From: Bacteroides cellulosilyticus
GTDB taxonomy: Bacteria; Bacteroidota; Bacteroidia; Bacteroidales; Bacteroidaceae
Direction of reading: 5' to 3'
NCBI RefSeq assembly: GCF_020091405.1
Contig: NZ_CP081903.1
Span: 1,984,001 to 2,048,000 of the forward strand
DNA: 64,000 bases
Shown here: positions 45,088-54,014 of the stretch, in pieces
Numbering within the stretch: the first letter of the stretch is position 1
Layout: the number at the start of each line of letters is the position of its first letter
Notes under the pieces: generated by a model
Told to the model about the DNA's origin: nothing
The model's input: the letters and a program-made list of their open reading frames with translations, nothing else
Database searches by the model: none
Position numbers and translations under genes: made by a program

Positions 45088-48000
45088 TTAAAAGTTAACA
45101 CTCAAACCAATATTATATACTCTTTGGATAGGGTATCCAAGGCCATTACCACCCATTTCCGGATCCCACAGTTTAAATTTGCTGAATGTGAGAAGGTTGG
45201 TTCCGTTCAGGTAAATGCGGACATTGCTGATATGGGCTTTTCGGGTCCACTTTTCGGGTAAGGTATATCCTAATTCCAGAGATTTCAGGCGCATGAATGA
45301 ACCATCCTGCATCCACCAGGTACTGGATTGTGTATTGTTAGCTATGCTTTCGTTGGCTAAACGTGGCCAAAAAGCATAGATGTCTCTGTTCGCTTCCGAC
45401 CAGTGGCTATCCGCAATGACTTTTAATAAGGCATTTTGTGAATGCGTGTTGTTATCATCATCTGTGTCGATGAATGGTGATATACGGTTGGGATCAATCC
45501 AGAAAGATGAGCGTGCGTTGCCTTGGAAGAAGGCGGAGAGGTCCCACCCCTTATATCCTGCAGATAATCCGAATCCATAGGTGATTTCGGGAGTGGTTGG
45601 ATAGCCTATGGGCACTTTATCAGCTTCTGTTATTTCGCCGTCTTTATCTATATCTTTATATTTGATGTCACCTGCCATAAGCTTACCGCCAAAGTTTTGT
45701 TCCGGTGAGTTGGCGATATCCGCTTCATCGATAAACAGACGTTCTGCAATGAATCCCCATCGCTGGCTTAATTTCTGTCCTGCCTGGCTTCTCCAGGGAG
45801 TACCTGCGCCCAGATAGTCCGGTTCTTCTATTTTTTCATATTTGCTTGTTGCATAAGTGAAGTTAGCACGTCCGGTAACCCACAAGTCTTTGTTGATGGA
45901 ATGTGAATAATCAACAGACATGTCGATACCTTTACCTGAGGCTGCTCCTACATTGGCACGTACATCTGCTGTCAGCCCCATAGTGGAGGGAATAAATGAA
46001 CGGGTCATCAGGATACTATTTCGTTTTTCATAGAATACATCTGCCTGGATTTCCAGTTTGTTGAATAAGCCTAACTCAATACCGATATTCATTTTTTTAG
46101 CTTTTTCCCAGGTAATTAATTCGTTGGCATAACGGTTGACAGTGATACCGTTAATATGATTTCCCCAGTTGGTTCCAAAATCCTGTCCTTTGCCTTCATC
46201 ATTCATATTGACATTGGACAGATAGAAGAAACGGTCATTAGAGTCGCCAATGGCATCATTTCCGACAAGCCCGTATGTGAACTTCCATTTTAGTTTACTG
46301 ATTGTTTTTTCAAGTGGTTTCCAGAACTTTTCGTTTGACATCAAATAACCTATACCGAAAGAAGGGAAGAAGCCGTAACGTTCATTCTGGGCGAAACGTT
46401 CGGAGCCATTGTATCCGAAGTTAAATTCTGCGAAGTAACGTTTGTCGTATGAGTAGGTGAATCTTCCTGATAATCCTTGGTTTTTGTATGGTAATGATTT
46501 TTGCAGGTCGCCCGCATTGCTGTTCTGTTGGGTACGTCGCGTAAATACCAACATGCCACTGACACCATGTTCATCAAAATCACGGTTGTAGCTCATGGCA
46601 ACTTCCATGTAGTTGGTGGTAGTAACATCTTTAGCTCCCTCATTATAATTCAGATATTCAGTACCACCATTAGGGTTTAGTAAAGTCAGGCTGTAGGCAT
46701 CCTTCGACTGATCATAAGCTCCCATAGAGTAATAATAAGGATTGTAATAGCGGGAAACGTCGGAGTACACATAACGGGTAGTACTGATGAGGCCTCGTAT
46801 ATTCAACCCTTTTGTTATGAAATCAAGGTTCTGTTTCAGTTCTCCTTGTGCTACGATTGAAGTACGACTGTAATCTTTATATCCTTTCACCATGTCGGCA
46901 TATGGATTTATATAAGTACCGTCTCCATAGTTACCGAACATAAGATGCGTATTATTTGCATACTCACCTACGTTAGGGAATGTTTTGGGGAATAGGACGG
47001 GACTTGTTTTCATAACTTTGTTATACAGCGCATCCCCACCGTCAATCGGGCCGCGGTAATCGTCGAATGAACCGTTCACCCGGATGATAGCTTCTGTTGT
47101 TTTAGTCAGGTTAATATTGATATTGGAACGGACTGAATATTTCTTTAAGCTGATGTTGCTATTGAAATTGTTTTGTTTGTCCACATTCAGTACACCATTA
47201 TCATTAAAGAAAGAAGCAGCGATGTAATATCTTGCTACATTACCACCTCCACTGATGTTTGCTGTTACACGCTGGTTCATGGTGTATTTCTTGAACATCT
47301 CATCATACCAGTCTACAGCTGGAAATGCATAAGAGTTTAGATTTTTGATAGTGTTATCTATTTTCGACTGGGAATATGGCAATACTCCCAAAGGATTACG
47401 GGTTCTGACAGCTTCGTTATGAAGTTGCATATATGTGATCGGATCAGCTGTTTCAATGGTACGGACCGGAGTAGAGATGGAGTTTTCCACTCTGATGTTG
47501 ACCGTTGCTTTTCCTTCTTTACCTTCTTTGGTCGTTACAAGAATCACGCCATTGGCACCTCTTGCTCCATATAACGCGGTGGCTGTTGCATCCTTCATGA
47601 TAGAGAAACTGGCAATGTCATCTACATTCAGGCGTGCTAAATCGGCACTTGTGAGTTCTACATTATCAATCAGGATGAGTGGGCTTGCCGCATAGCCAAA
47701 AGTTGTGACTCCGCGAATGAAAAAACTGGCATCATCTTTTCCCGGTTCACCGCTCGTCTGATAGGCTATCACTCCTGACATTCTACCTGCAAGTGCTGTT
47801 GTCAGGTTACTACTTGGTACTTTCAGTTCGGACGGTTTAACAGTGGTAACGGAGCTGATAACGCTTTCTTTCTTTTGTTTTGCAAAGGCTACAACTGTCA
47901 CCTCATCCAGTTCGTCAACTTTAGGTTTTAAATGTACAGTGTAATTGTTTTCTCCTGACACTTTGATTGTGGCAGTTTGATACCCGAGGAAGCTGACCAG

Positions 48001-48294
48001 CAACTCATCTCCAGCTGAGACGGAGATAGTGAATTTTCCGTCAATGTCAGTAATGCATCCTCTTGTAGAGTTTTTAACGATGATTGTTGCACCGGCTACG
48101 GGTGAGTTGGTTTCATCGTAAATAGTTCCTTTTACTTCTTTTTGCTGGTTTACTATGCTTATGCCGGCAGTAGCAGCATTTACATAATTGACCATAGGGA
48201 AAGAGAAAAAGCTTGTGATACACAAGAGCAGGAAAGGCTTCCTCAAAACTTGTGTTGATAGCCGATAATGTTGGCTGGCTAATCGATGTTTCAT
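45088..48294 (-). CDS. SusC/RagA-family TonB-dependent glycan importer
   Basis: Outer-membrane importer of 1068 residues. The N-terminus is long before the hydrophobic signal (FLLLCITSFFSFPMVNYVNA). The carboxypeptidase-regulatory-like domain has VKGTIYDETNSPVAGATIIV. The plug has DDASFFIRGVTTFGYAASPL and KDATATALYGARGANGVILV. The barrel has the conserved SusC motifs RYFAEFNFGYNGSERFA and FPSFGIGYLMSNEKFW, ending in VYNIGLSVNF. No STN domain, so unlike the gene at 1-3177 it is not built for FecR control; the divergent AraC gene at 50253 is the likely regulator. Upstream is a 98-nt gap with a hairpin after the GH29 gene. Confidence 0.96.
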   Translation of the reverse strand: MKHRLASQHYRLSTQVLRKPFLLLCITSFFSFPMVNYVNAATAGISIVNQQKEVKGTIYDETNSPVAGATIIVKNSTRGCITDIDGKFTISVSAGDELLVSFLGYQTATIKVSGENNYTVHLKPKVDELDEVTVVAFAKQKKESVISSVTTVKPSELKVPSSNLTTALAGRMSGVIAYQTSGEPGKDDASFFIRGVTTFGYAASPLILIDNVELTSADLARLNVDDIASFSIMKDATATALYGARGANGVILVTTKEGKEGKATVNIRVENSISTPVRTIETADPITYMQLHNEAVRTRNPLGVLPYSQSKIDNTIKNLNSYAFPAVDWYDEMFKKYTMNQRVTANISGGGNVARYYIAASFFNDNGVLNVDKQNNFNSNISLKKYSVRSNININLTKTTEAIIRVNGSFDDYRGPIDGGDALYNKVMKTSPVLFPKTFPNVGEYANNTHLMFGNYGDGTYINPYADMVKGYKDYSRTSIVAQGELKQNLDFITKGLNIRGLISTTRYVYSDVSRYYNPYYYSMGAYDQSKDAYSLTLLNPNGGTEYLNYNEGAKDVTTTNYMEVAMSYNRDFDEHGVSGMLVFTRRTQQNSNAGDLQKSLPYKNQGLSGRFTYSYDKRYFAEFNFGYNGSERFAQNERYGFFPSFGIGYLMSNEKFWKPLEKTISKLKWKFTYGLVGNDAIGDSNDRFFYLSNVNMNDEGKGQDFGTNWGNHINGITVNRYANELITWEKAKKMNIGIELGLFNKLEIQADVFYEKRNSILMTRSFIPSTMGLTADVRANVGAASGKGIDMSVDYSHSINKDLWVTGRANFTYATSKYEKIEEPDYLGAGTPWRSQAGQKLSQRWGFIAERLFIDEADIANSPEQNFGGKLMAGDIKYKDIDKDGEITEADKVPIGYPTTPEITYGFGLSAGYKGWDLSAFFQGNARSSFWIDPNRISPFIDTDDDNNTHSQNALLKVIADSHWSEANRDIYAFWPRLANESIANNTQSSTWWMQDGSFMRLKSLELGYTLPEKWTRKAHISNVRIYLNGTNLLTFSKFKLWDPEMGGNGLGYPIQRVYNIGLSVNF

Positions 48295-48339
48295 AATTCT
48301 TGATTTAAAAATTAGGTCAATAAAAGGTATAGTGACGGC

Positions 48340-48366
48340 ATACTGGCTTAAAAAATAAACCAGTAT
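48340..48366 (-). other. Intercistronic hairpin between GH29 and SusC
   Basis: ATACTGG (48340-48346) pairs with CCAGTAT (48360-48366), 7 bp with a 13-nt A-rich loop. It lacks a T-tract on the minus strand, so it may be an mRNA processing or stability element rather than a stop. Confidence 0.45.
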
Positions 48367-48392
48367 ACCAGAACTTTAATATGTTAGAGTGA

Positions 48393-50033
48393 TTATTTCT
48401 TTATCTTGAATACAGGAGCTATATTATTGAGCTTTTTCTCCGGCAGATTAATGGAAAGCCCTTCTGCTGTGCGGTTGAACCGTACCGGTCCATATCCGAG
48501 CAGTTCTACCTTCCTTATCTTTTGCGGAAATAGTTTGCTGTCGGCAGCTAATGATTTGATGATTACATTTCCATTTTCCGGCCAGGCCAGAACCGTGGCA
48601 TATAAATCCTTCTTGGTTTGGGTGAAACGGATCTCTTGTGCCGTAGCTTTGCTATATGCTCCTTCGTTGAATCCTTGTGCATTGATTTTAATATCAGCTT
48701 CCGCTATCGGACCTTCGCCGAATACTTCCCAAGGTCGGGTGCTGTAGATAGCTTCTTTATTAATATTCATCCACTCACCGAATTCATTCAGTATCTTTTC
48801 TTCTTTTTCATCAAACGTACCATCGGCCCGTAATGGAACACTGAGAAGCAGATTACCATTCTTACTTACGATGTCAATCAACAGTTTTGCGACATCCGAG
48901 GCTGATTTATACCAGTTATTTTCATAGACAGATGTAGTGTAATGCCATCCGCCAATGCATGAACAGGACTGCCAGGGTCGCTCCATTATTTCATTGGGTG
49001 CACCGCGTTCTACATCCCAAACGATGGCTTTGCGTTGGTTTTCATCCAATATCTTACTCAACATGACGGCTTCTAACTTGCCTTTGTGGGTTGCCATATT
49101 ATGGTTATAGAAGTGGGCCGCAATCTTTAATCCGGCATCACTGATTGGATAGAATGGGGCTACGGTGACATCAAAATAAATCAGATCGGGATTATAACGG
49201 TTGATGGCATCTACGGTACGGTCATAGAAGTTTGTGCAGTATTCCTGAGTAGGCAAGCATGCCCCGTTTCCCCAGGCCCATTGGCTATGAATCATGCCAT
49301 CCGCCCAGCTACCTTTACTCATCGGATGGTTTTGTGCATATAGGTCCTGAGGGTCGTATCCTTCCCACCATTTACCTTTGCCGTCAGCTTTTGTTAAAGT
49401 GCCATCGTAAGGAACACCGGCTTTAGGTCCGTGTCTGTCATAACGTTGGGAGGGTTCGTACCAAGTCCAGGCATGGTCAGCATGGAAACTGATACCAAAT
49501 GGAAGTTCGTACTTGCGTGCAGCTTTTTCCCATTCCGCCAAAACGTCACGTTTCGGTCCCATATTTTTTGAATTCCATGGTTGGTATTTACTGTCCCAAA
49601 GGTCAAAATTATCATGATGGTTACCTAAAGCGAAAAAATACTGCGCCCCTATTTTCTTATAGAATGCAACCAGTTCATCCGGATTCCATTTTTCTGCTTT
49701 AAATAAAGGGATGATGTCTTTGAATCCCACTTCAGAGGGGTGTCCGTAGTGCTCTACATGATGCTTATATTCTGATGTTCCTTCCATATACATGGAGCGT
49801 GCCATCCAGTCGCCTGAACCTTCTACACACTGAGGTCCCCAATGTGCCCATATTCCGAATTTTGCGTTCCTAAACCATTCAGGGACCTGGTAATTCTCCA
49901 AAGACTCCCATGTAGGTTGGAATTTACCTTTCATCATAGGTTCGTTCTTTTCTGAAACCGGAACCTGATAGTTCTGGGCAGATAAGGTTCCTATTGAAAG
50001 AACTAAAGAGGCTAATAAAATTTTCGTTTTCAT
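48393..50033 (-). CDS. GH29 alpha-L-fucosidase, first gene of the fucosidase locus
   Basis: Exported glycosidase of 546 residues from ATG 50033 (MKTKILLASLVLSIGTLSAQ); an upstream in-frame ATG lies within the -7 box. GH29 features: VPEWFRNAKFGIWAHWGPQC, FFALGNHHDNFDLWDSKYQP, ISFHADHAWTWYEPSQRYDR and LIYFDVTVAPFYPI with Asp288 as likely nucleophile. The GNHHDNFDLWDS segment differs from the classic EHHDGF seen in the other GH29 here, and an insertion around 190-245 is rich in Trp and Tyr. The two enzymes therefore probably differ in linkage or sugar preference. Signal peptidase I type signal, hence periplasmic. First gene of the operon, divergent from the AraC gene. Confidence 0.92.
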   Translation of the reverse strand: MKTKILLASLVLSIGTLSAQNYQVPVSEKNEPMMKGKFQPTWESLENYQVPEWFRNAKFGIWAHWGPQCVEGSGDWMARSMYMEGTSEYKHHVEHYGHPSEVGFKDIIPLFKAEKWNPDELVAFYKKIGAQYFFALGNHHDNFDLWDSKYQPWNSKNMGPKRDVLAEWEKAARKYELPFGISFHADHAWTWYEPSQRYDRHGPKAGVPYDGTLTKADGKGKWWEGYDPQDLYAQNHPMSKGSWADGMIHSQWAWGNGACLPTQEYCTNFYDRTVDAINRYNPDLIYFDVTVAPFYPISDAGLKIAAHFYNHNMATHKGKLEAVMLSKILDENQRKAIVWDVERGAPNEIMERPWQSCSCIGGWHYTTSVYENNWYKSASDVAKLLIDIVSKNGNLLLSVPLRADGTFDEKEEKILNEFGEWMNINKEAIYSTRPWEVFGEGPIAEADIKINAQGFNEGAYSKATAQEIRFTQTKKDLYATVLAWPENGNVIIKSLAADSKLFPQKIRKVELLGYGPVRFNRTAEGLSINLPEKKLNNIAPVFKIKK

Positions 50034-50063
50034 AGGTATCAATTTTGTTTCTATTGTACATTG

Positions 50064-50071
50064 CAAAGATA
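50064..50071 (-). promoter_or_regulatory. -7 box of the fucosidase operon
   Basis: Minus strand TATCTTTG, 31 nt before the GH29 start codon. There is no good -33 TTTG, which fits a promoter needing an activator such as the adjacent AraC protein. Confidence 0.6.
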
Positions 50072-50119
50072 TGTATTAATTAGTAGTTGCAATAGGATTA
50101 AAAAGTGTTTGTATTGGAA

Positions 50120-50200
50120 AATATCGATGATATAATTGGGAAATATCTGATACTATAGGATAAAAACGATTTTTATATTGAGAATATCGATAATCGTTTT
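50120..50200. promoter_or_regulatory. Candidate AraC-type operator: direct AATATC repeats and an inverted repeat
   Basis: AATATC words within related flanks (GGAAAATATCGATGATA, GGGAAATATCTGATA, GAGAATATCGATAATCG) begin at 50120, 50142 and 50183, that is 22 and 41 nt apart, about two and four helical turns. AAAACGATT (50163-50171) is inverted at 50192-50200. They lie between the divergent GH29 and AraC genes, upstream of the GH29 -7 box, where an AraC activator should bind. Confidence 0.55.
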
Positions 50201-50252
50201 GAATGATGAAGAAATTCACCTACCTTTATCGAGTTACTAAATATGATATACT

Positions 50253-51110
50253 ATGGCACTATTAGTTGATAAACTACACCCTTTGGTATTAAATGTAGGT
50301 TTGGCTGTACACAATGCAGATTGGAATTGGAAGAATGTAAATAGTCCGTTTACACGTTTATATTACATAACGGAAGGAACTGCCCAGATACAGTTATCAG
50401 GAGGTATACAGATATTAAAGCCTAATTATTTGTATTTCATTCCGGCATTCACTGTGCATAGCTATATCTGTAACTCTTATTTCTGTCATTACTACCTGCA
50501 CATTTATGAAGAACATCAGTCAGATTCTAATTTATTAGATGAGTGGGAGTTTCCGGTTGAGATACCTGCCGGAGATTTAGATTTGGCTTTGTTTCAGCGT
50601 CTATGTGCAATAAACCCTCACATGAGTTTGCCTAAGTCGGACCCTGCAAGTTATGATAATAACTCGATGCTCATGCAGAACCTTCTGAAAAATAAGCAAC
50701 GGGCATTATGCGACAAGGTTGAGTCGCGTGGCATAGTGTACCAGTTGCTGGCACATTTCCTGAAACGTGCGCAAGCTAAGGTAGAAACTAAAGATGACCG
50801 GATAGAGAAAGCTATTCTTTATATACGTAAACACATATACGAGACTATAGACCTGGCAACATTGGCCGAAAACTCATGTTTGTCGAAAGACCATTTTATC
50901 CGTCTGTTCAAGAAAGAAACTGGCGTTACTCCTTCAAAGTATATCAATCAGAAGAAAATAGAGAAAGCACAGCTTATTTTAGTGACTGATGAGATGTCCG
51001 TTAAGAATGTGGCTTTTGCCCTCTCCTTCGATGACTATTCTTATTTTAACCGGCTCTTTAAAAAGACAACAGGGCTGACTCCACAGGAATATCGTAACTC
51101 TTATCATTAA
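50253..51110 (+). CDS. AraC-family regulator, probable activator of the fucosidase locus
   Basis: Regulator of 285 residues. The N-terminal cupin-like sugar-sensing domain covers about 1-130 (LYYITEGTAQIQLSGGIQIL, NYLYFIPAFTVHSYICNSYF). The C-terminal AraC domain has two HTH motifs (about 180-283): DLATLAENSCLSKDHFIRLF and VKNVAFALSFDDYSYFNRLF, ending in the family GLTPQEYRNS. It is divergent from the nine-gene fucosidase operon with 219 nt between start codons and repeated AATATC sites in the gap. The inducing sugar is inferred to be fucose or an oligosaccharide from the locus. A TACCTTTA box near 50220 is an imperfect promoter match. Confidence 0.9.
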   Translation: MALLVDKLHPLVLNVGLAVHNADWNWKNVNSPFTRLYYITEGTAQIQLSGGIQILKPNYLYFIPAFTVHSYICNSYFCHYYLHIYEEHQSDSNLLDEWEFPVEIPAGDLDLALFQRLCAINPHMSLPKSDPASYDNNSMLMQNLLKNKQRALCDKVESRGIVYQLLAHFLKRAQAKVETKDDRIEKAILYIRKHIYETIDLATLAENSCLSKDHFIRLFKKETGVTPSKYINQKKIEKAQLILVTDEMSVKNVAFALSFDDYSYFNRLFKKTTGLTPQEYRNSYH

Positions 51111-51135
51111 TAATCGGAGATTTAGAACAGTTTTC

Positions 51136-51237
51136 TTGTCTGAACTGTATCCGGTCCGTGTCTGGGCCGTACCTGGTCCGTATCAAGTCCATGCGTATAG
51201 ATACGGAGATGACACGGACCTGGTACGGTTCAGGTAA
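51136..51237. repeat. Array D: inverted array of 11-bp units (8-9 units)
   Basis: Four direct 11-mers run from 51147: GTATCCGGTCC, GTGTCTGGGCC, GTACCTGGTCC, GTATCAAGTCC (to 51190), with a weaker one before (TTGTCTGAACT, 51136-51146). After 3 nt the pattern runs on the opposite strand in 11-mers from 51194 to 51237, including the inverse of GTACCAGGTCC at 51216-51226. The whole is a large imperfect hairpin with TCCGTATC/GATACGGA as its best local stem. It lies between the convergent AraC and aldose epimerase genes. Eleven is half the 22-bp period of arrays A, B and C. Confidence 0.8.
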
Positions 51238-51303
51238 TGAGATGGAAGAAATACAGAACATTCTTATTGTTAATCTATTGTCCTCACGGAAATCGTGCTC
51301 CGA

Positions 51304-52434
51304 TTATTTGCGTACCGAGAATTTATAGATGCACTGGCTCTGATATTTCTCTCCCGGCCGTAACACAGCCGACGGCCACTCCGGTTTGTTAGGAGTGTCG
51401 GGATAGTGTTGCGTTTCCAGGCAAACAGCCGTACGGAAATTATAGACAATCCCCTTCTTGCCGGTCAATGTGCCGTCCAGGAAGTTACCACAATAAACCT
51501 GTATACCGGGCTCGTTGGTGTAAACATCCAGAACGATGCCTGTAGCGGGCGATTCGAGTGTGGCACATACTTTATTTATGTCTCCTTGAGTATTCAGCAC
51601 CCAGTTGTGGTCGATGCCATTTCCATTCTTCAACTGTGCGAAGTCCTGGTTTATGTTGGCACCTATGGCAGTAGGTTGTCTGAAATCCATGGGAGTACCT
51701 TCAACGCTTGCTATTTCGCCGGTCGTCATGAAAGTGCTGTCCACCGGAGTATAATGGTCGGCGTTCAGGGTCAACAGATAACTTGAATTATCTTTTGAAG
51801 GATTGCCATCCAGATTGAAGTAAGAGTGGTTGGTCATATTGACGATGGTCGGTTTGTCTGTTTCCGCCTCATACTGTATGTCGATGGCGTTGTCATCCGT
51901 CAGTTTCATGGTGACGGTGCATTGCAGATTGCCGGGGAATCCTTCTTCTCCATCCTTTGCCAGATAAGTCAGTTGCAATTCCCGGTCACTCTTTTGTACC
52001 CCTTTGTACACACGATATTGGAAACCTTTCGGACCGCCATGCAAGCAATGGCCGTAGTTATTCTGCGGCAATTGATATTCCATACCATCCAGTGTGAAGC
52101 GTCCCTGGTTAATACGATTGGCATATCGTCCGATACTTGCTCCGAAATCAGATGGATATTTGATGTAGTCCTGTATGGAATCAAATCCCAGTACCACATC
52201 CTTCATATTTCCATCCTTATCCGGAACCATGACCGACACGATACGGCCTCCGAAATTAGTGACACACACTTCCATCTTGTTCTTGTTCTTCAGAACGAAT
52301 AAGTCAGTTTTCTCACCATTGACTTCTGTCTGGAAATCGCTTCGCTTCAATCCGGATTCGGTCAGTTCTTCTTTTGTTGTTGCGGTACATCCAGCTATCA
52401 GAACTGTACATACCAAAAGAAACAGTTTATTCAT
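51304..52434 (-). CDS. galM: Aldose 1-epimerase (galactose mutarotase), lipoprotein
   Basis: Enzyme of 376 residues interconverting aldose anomers. Family motifs: NFGGRIVSVMVPDKDG, DFGASIGRYANRINQGRFTL, NNYGHCLHGGPKGFQYRVYK (catalytic His in LHGG), TNHSYFNLDG (second His), DHNWVLN and the C-terminal CLETQHYPDTPNKPEWPSAV with the catalytic Glu. The signal MNKLFLLVCTVLIAGCTATT has lipobox Cys16, so this form is exported rather than cytoplasmic, as is common in Bacteroides sugar loci. It has its own promoter region with a large inverted repeat, separate from GH8 by a hairpin. Probably acts on sugars released by the neighbouring GH3 and GH8 enzymes. Confidence 0.93.
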   Translation of the reverse strand: MNKLFLLVCTVLIAGCTATTKEELTESGLKRSDFQTEVNGEKTDLFVLKNKNKMEVCVTNFGGRIVSVMVPDKDGNMKDVVLGFDSIQDYIKYPSDFGASIGRYANRINQGRFTLDGMEYQLPQNNYGHCLHGGPKGFQYRVYKGVQKSDRELQLTYLAKDGEEGFPGNLQCTVTMKLTDDNAIDIQYEAETDKPTIVNMTNHSYFNLDGNPSKDNSSYLLTLNADHYTPVDSTFMTTGEIASVEGTPMDFRQPTAIGANINQDFAQLKNGNGIDHNWVLNTQGDINKVCATLESPATGIVLDVYTNEPGIQVYCGNFLDGTLTGKKGIVYNFRTAVCLETQHYPDTPNKPEWPSAVLRPGEKYQSQCIYKFSVRK

Positions 52435-52461
52435 ATAGTTTTAATTAAAGTGACTGTAGCA

Positions 52462-52510
52462 TTGTGATAAGTAGTTATATTATGCATAACTTTTACTTAT
52501 CACAAACGTA
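52462..52510 (-). promoter_or_regulatory. galM promoter region with nested inverted repeat (possible operator)
   Basis: TTGTGATAAGTA (52462-52473) is perfectly inverted at 52494-52505. Inside it AGTTAT/ATAACT adds a second stem. The outer arm overlaps the minus-strand -7 match TACGTTTG (52510-52503). The structure sits 28 nt before the galM ATG, where a repressor dimer could block transcription or a 5' leader hairpin could form. Confidence 0.5.
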
Positions 52511-52649
52511 GTGAAGATTGTTTTGAAATCGTAGTAGTATAGCACCAAAAAATAAAACTATTTGTTCATTCTTGATGTCTATGATAGTGATGAAGGGTGT
52601 TTTCAGCAGCTTTTAGTGTTTTTTGTTGTAATGGTGTGTTTATATTATG

Positions 52650-52677
52650 CTTGTAGGGGCAATATTACCCCTACAAG
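52650..52677 (-). terminator. Hairpin after the GH8 gene
   Basis: CTTGTAGGGG (52650-52659) and CCCCTACAAG (52668-52677) form a perfect 10-bp stem with an 8-nt loop, 28 nt downstream of the GH8 stop. No strong T-tract follows. Confidence 0.55.
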
Positions 52678-52705
52678 TCTGTTGCAACTGTCCGTTACTT
52701 ATTCT

Positions 52706-53965
52706 TTACTTTTCCGGGAAGATAATCCGGTAATTCCCGCTCAGGTGCATGAAAGCGAAAAGGCGGAGCAGCCCGTCATAGTATGCATCGAAGTAACCAT
52801 CCTCATACGGTTCATGCTTTGCGTTCCACAACTTATCTACAAACTCACGGCTTTTCTCGTGGGTACACATCAGTGAAGCCGCGGCGGAAGTGGCTACAAG
52901 ACCTAATGAGTGTCTCAGTGCCTTATATCCTCCGGCTCCAAGGGTATCTTTTACTTGCGTGCCGTCTACGTTATACTGATCTACAAAGGTATCAATACCC
53001 TGGCTGTAAAGGAAATCCTGAATTTTATTTCCGTATTCCTGCTGCCATTCTTTATCGGCACAGGTCCAGGAATAATCTAAAGCCATGTTCATGGGTACGC
53101 GCCAGGAGTCAAAGCGGAAAGCGTCGCCGATGATGCGGTTATTGCCCAACAGACTGCCGTCGTAGTTGTTGTAATCGGGGTTTAGTCCGGTTACGGGGTG
53201 GATACTTTTATGCAGATATTCACGGCTGTGTTCGGCACATTCGCGCCAGAAATCAGCTCTGCCGTCATTGGCCCAGCGTGCCCATACTTCGTAGAAAGCG
53301 GGTACATGGTAAGACGGGTCGGTAAATCGTCCGCCATGTATGTCCGGAACGAAGGTGATGAGCTTATGCTCCACATTGATGAAAGGCATTACACGGTCTG
53401 TACCATCTTTCTCCATGGAACAGTTCAGGATATTCTGGGCTTCGGCAAGGTAGTTGATGCCGGTGTCGTTTCCCCAACGGTTGGAGGCGAAGATGAGGGC
53501 GGTTACATAGTAAAGCTCTCCGTCGGAGGCGGGGCCTTGGGAGTTACGGGTACCGTCCGTCTTGCAGCTCCAGGCGAAATAGCCTTTCAATGGGCCTTCC
53601 TGATGCTGCATGTACTTTGTGCCCCATCGCCAGAGGCGGTCGAAGATATCCTTACGATCGAACTGGACTGCAATCATTAATCCGTAGGACATACCCTCGG
53701 TACGGACATCATGGTTTTTGATGTCGCTGATATATGCCATAGAATCGCCTACTTCAAAATATACTTTGTCGGGGCCATAGAATACATCGTCAAAAACGGA
53801 TTGGAGTTTGGCGTCGATGTCTGCTTGTTTATAACCTATCTCGGCGAAGAGATTCCGGTACTTCTGTGTTTCGAAAGCGCCTTTATTCCAGGGCTTTGTC
53901 GAATCTGCCTGGCTGCACGATGTTCCGGCGATGAGGCAGAGGAGGAGGTAAAATAAGTTCTTCAT
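52706..53965 (-). CDS. GH8 glycosidase, reducing-end xylose-releasing exo-oligoxylanase type (lipoprotein)
   Basis: Enzyme of 419 residues with lipobox Cys17 (IAGTSC). The GH8 (alpha/alpha)6 barrel has the signature DVRTEGMSYGLMIAVQFDRK with likely acid Glu90, AWSCKTDGTRNSQGPASDGE, and GDAFRFDSWRVPMNMALDYS with Asp281 or Asp286 as candidate base. The size and motifs fit the Rex group that removes xylose from the reducing end of xylo-oligosaccharides, rather than chitosanases or cellulases. It follows the GH3 gene by 49 nt. The substrate is an inference from the family and the GH3 partner. Confidence 0.87.
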   Translation of the reverse strand: MKNLFYLLLCLIAGTSCSQADSTKPWNKGAFETQKYRNLFAEIGYKQADIDAKLQSVFDDVFYGPDKVYFEVGDSMAYISDIKNHDVRTEGMSYGLMIAVQFDRKDIFDRLWRWGTKYMQHQEGPLKGYFAWSCKTDGTRNSQGPASDGELYYVTALIFASNRWGNDTGINYLAEAQNILNCSMEKDGTDRVMPFINVEHKLITFVPDIHGGRFTDPSYHVPAFYEVWARWANDGRADFWRECAEHSREYLHKSIHPVTGLNPDYNNYDGSLLGNNRIIGDAFRFDSWRVPMNMALDYSWTCADKEWQQEYGNKIQDFLYSQGIDTFVDQYNVDGTQVKDTLGAGGYKALRHSLGLVATSAAASLMCTHEKSREFVDKLWNAKHEPYEDGYFDAYYDGLLRLFAFMHLSGNYRIIFPEK

Positions 53966-54014
53966 AAAGGAACGTTTTATATTATATGATTTTCAAGATT
54001 ACGTAGTTAATTTA

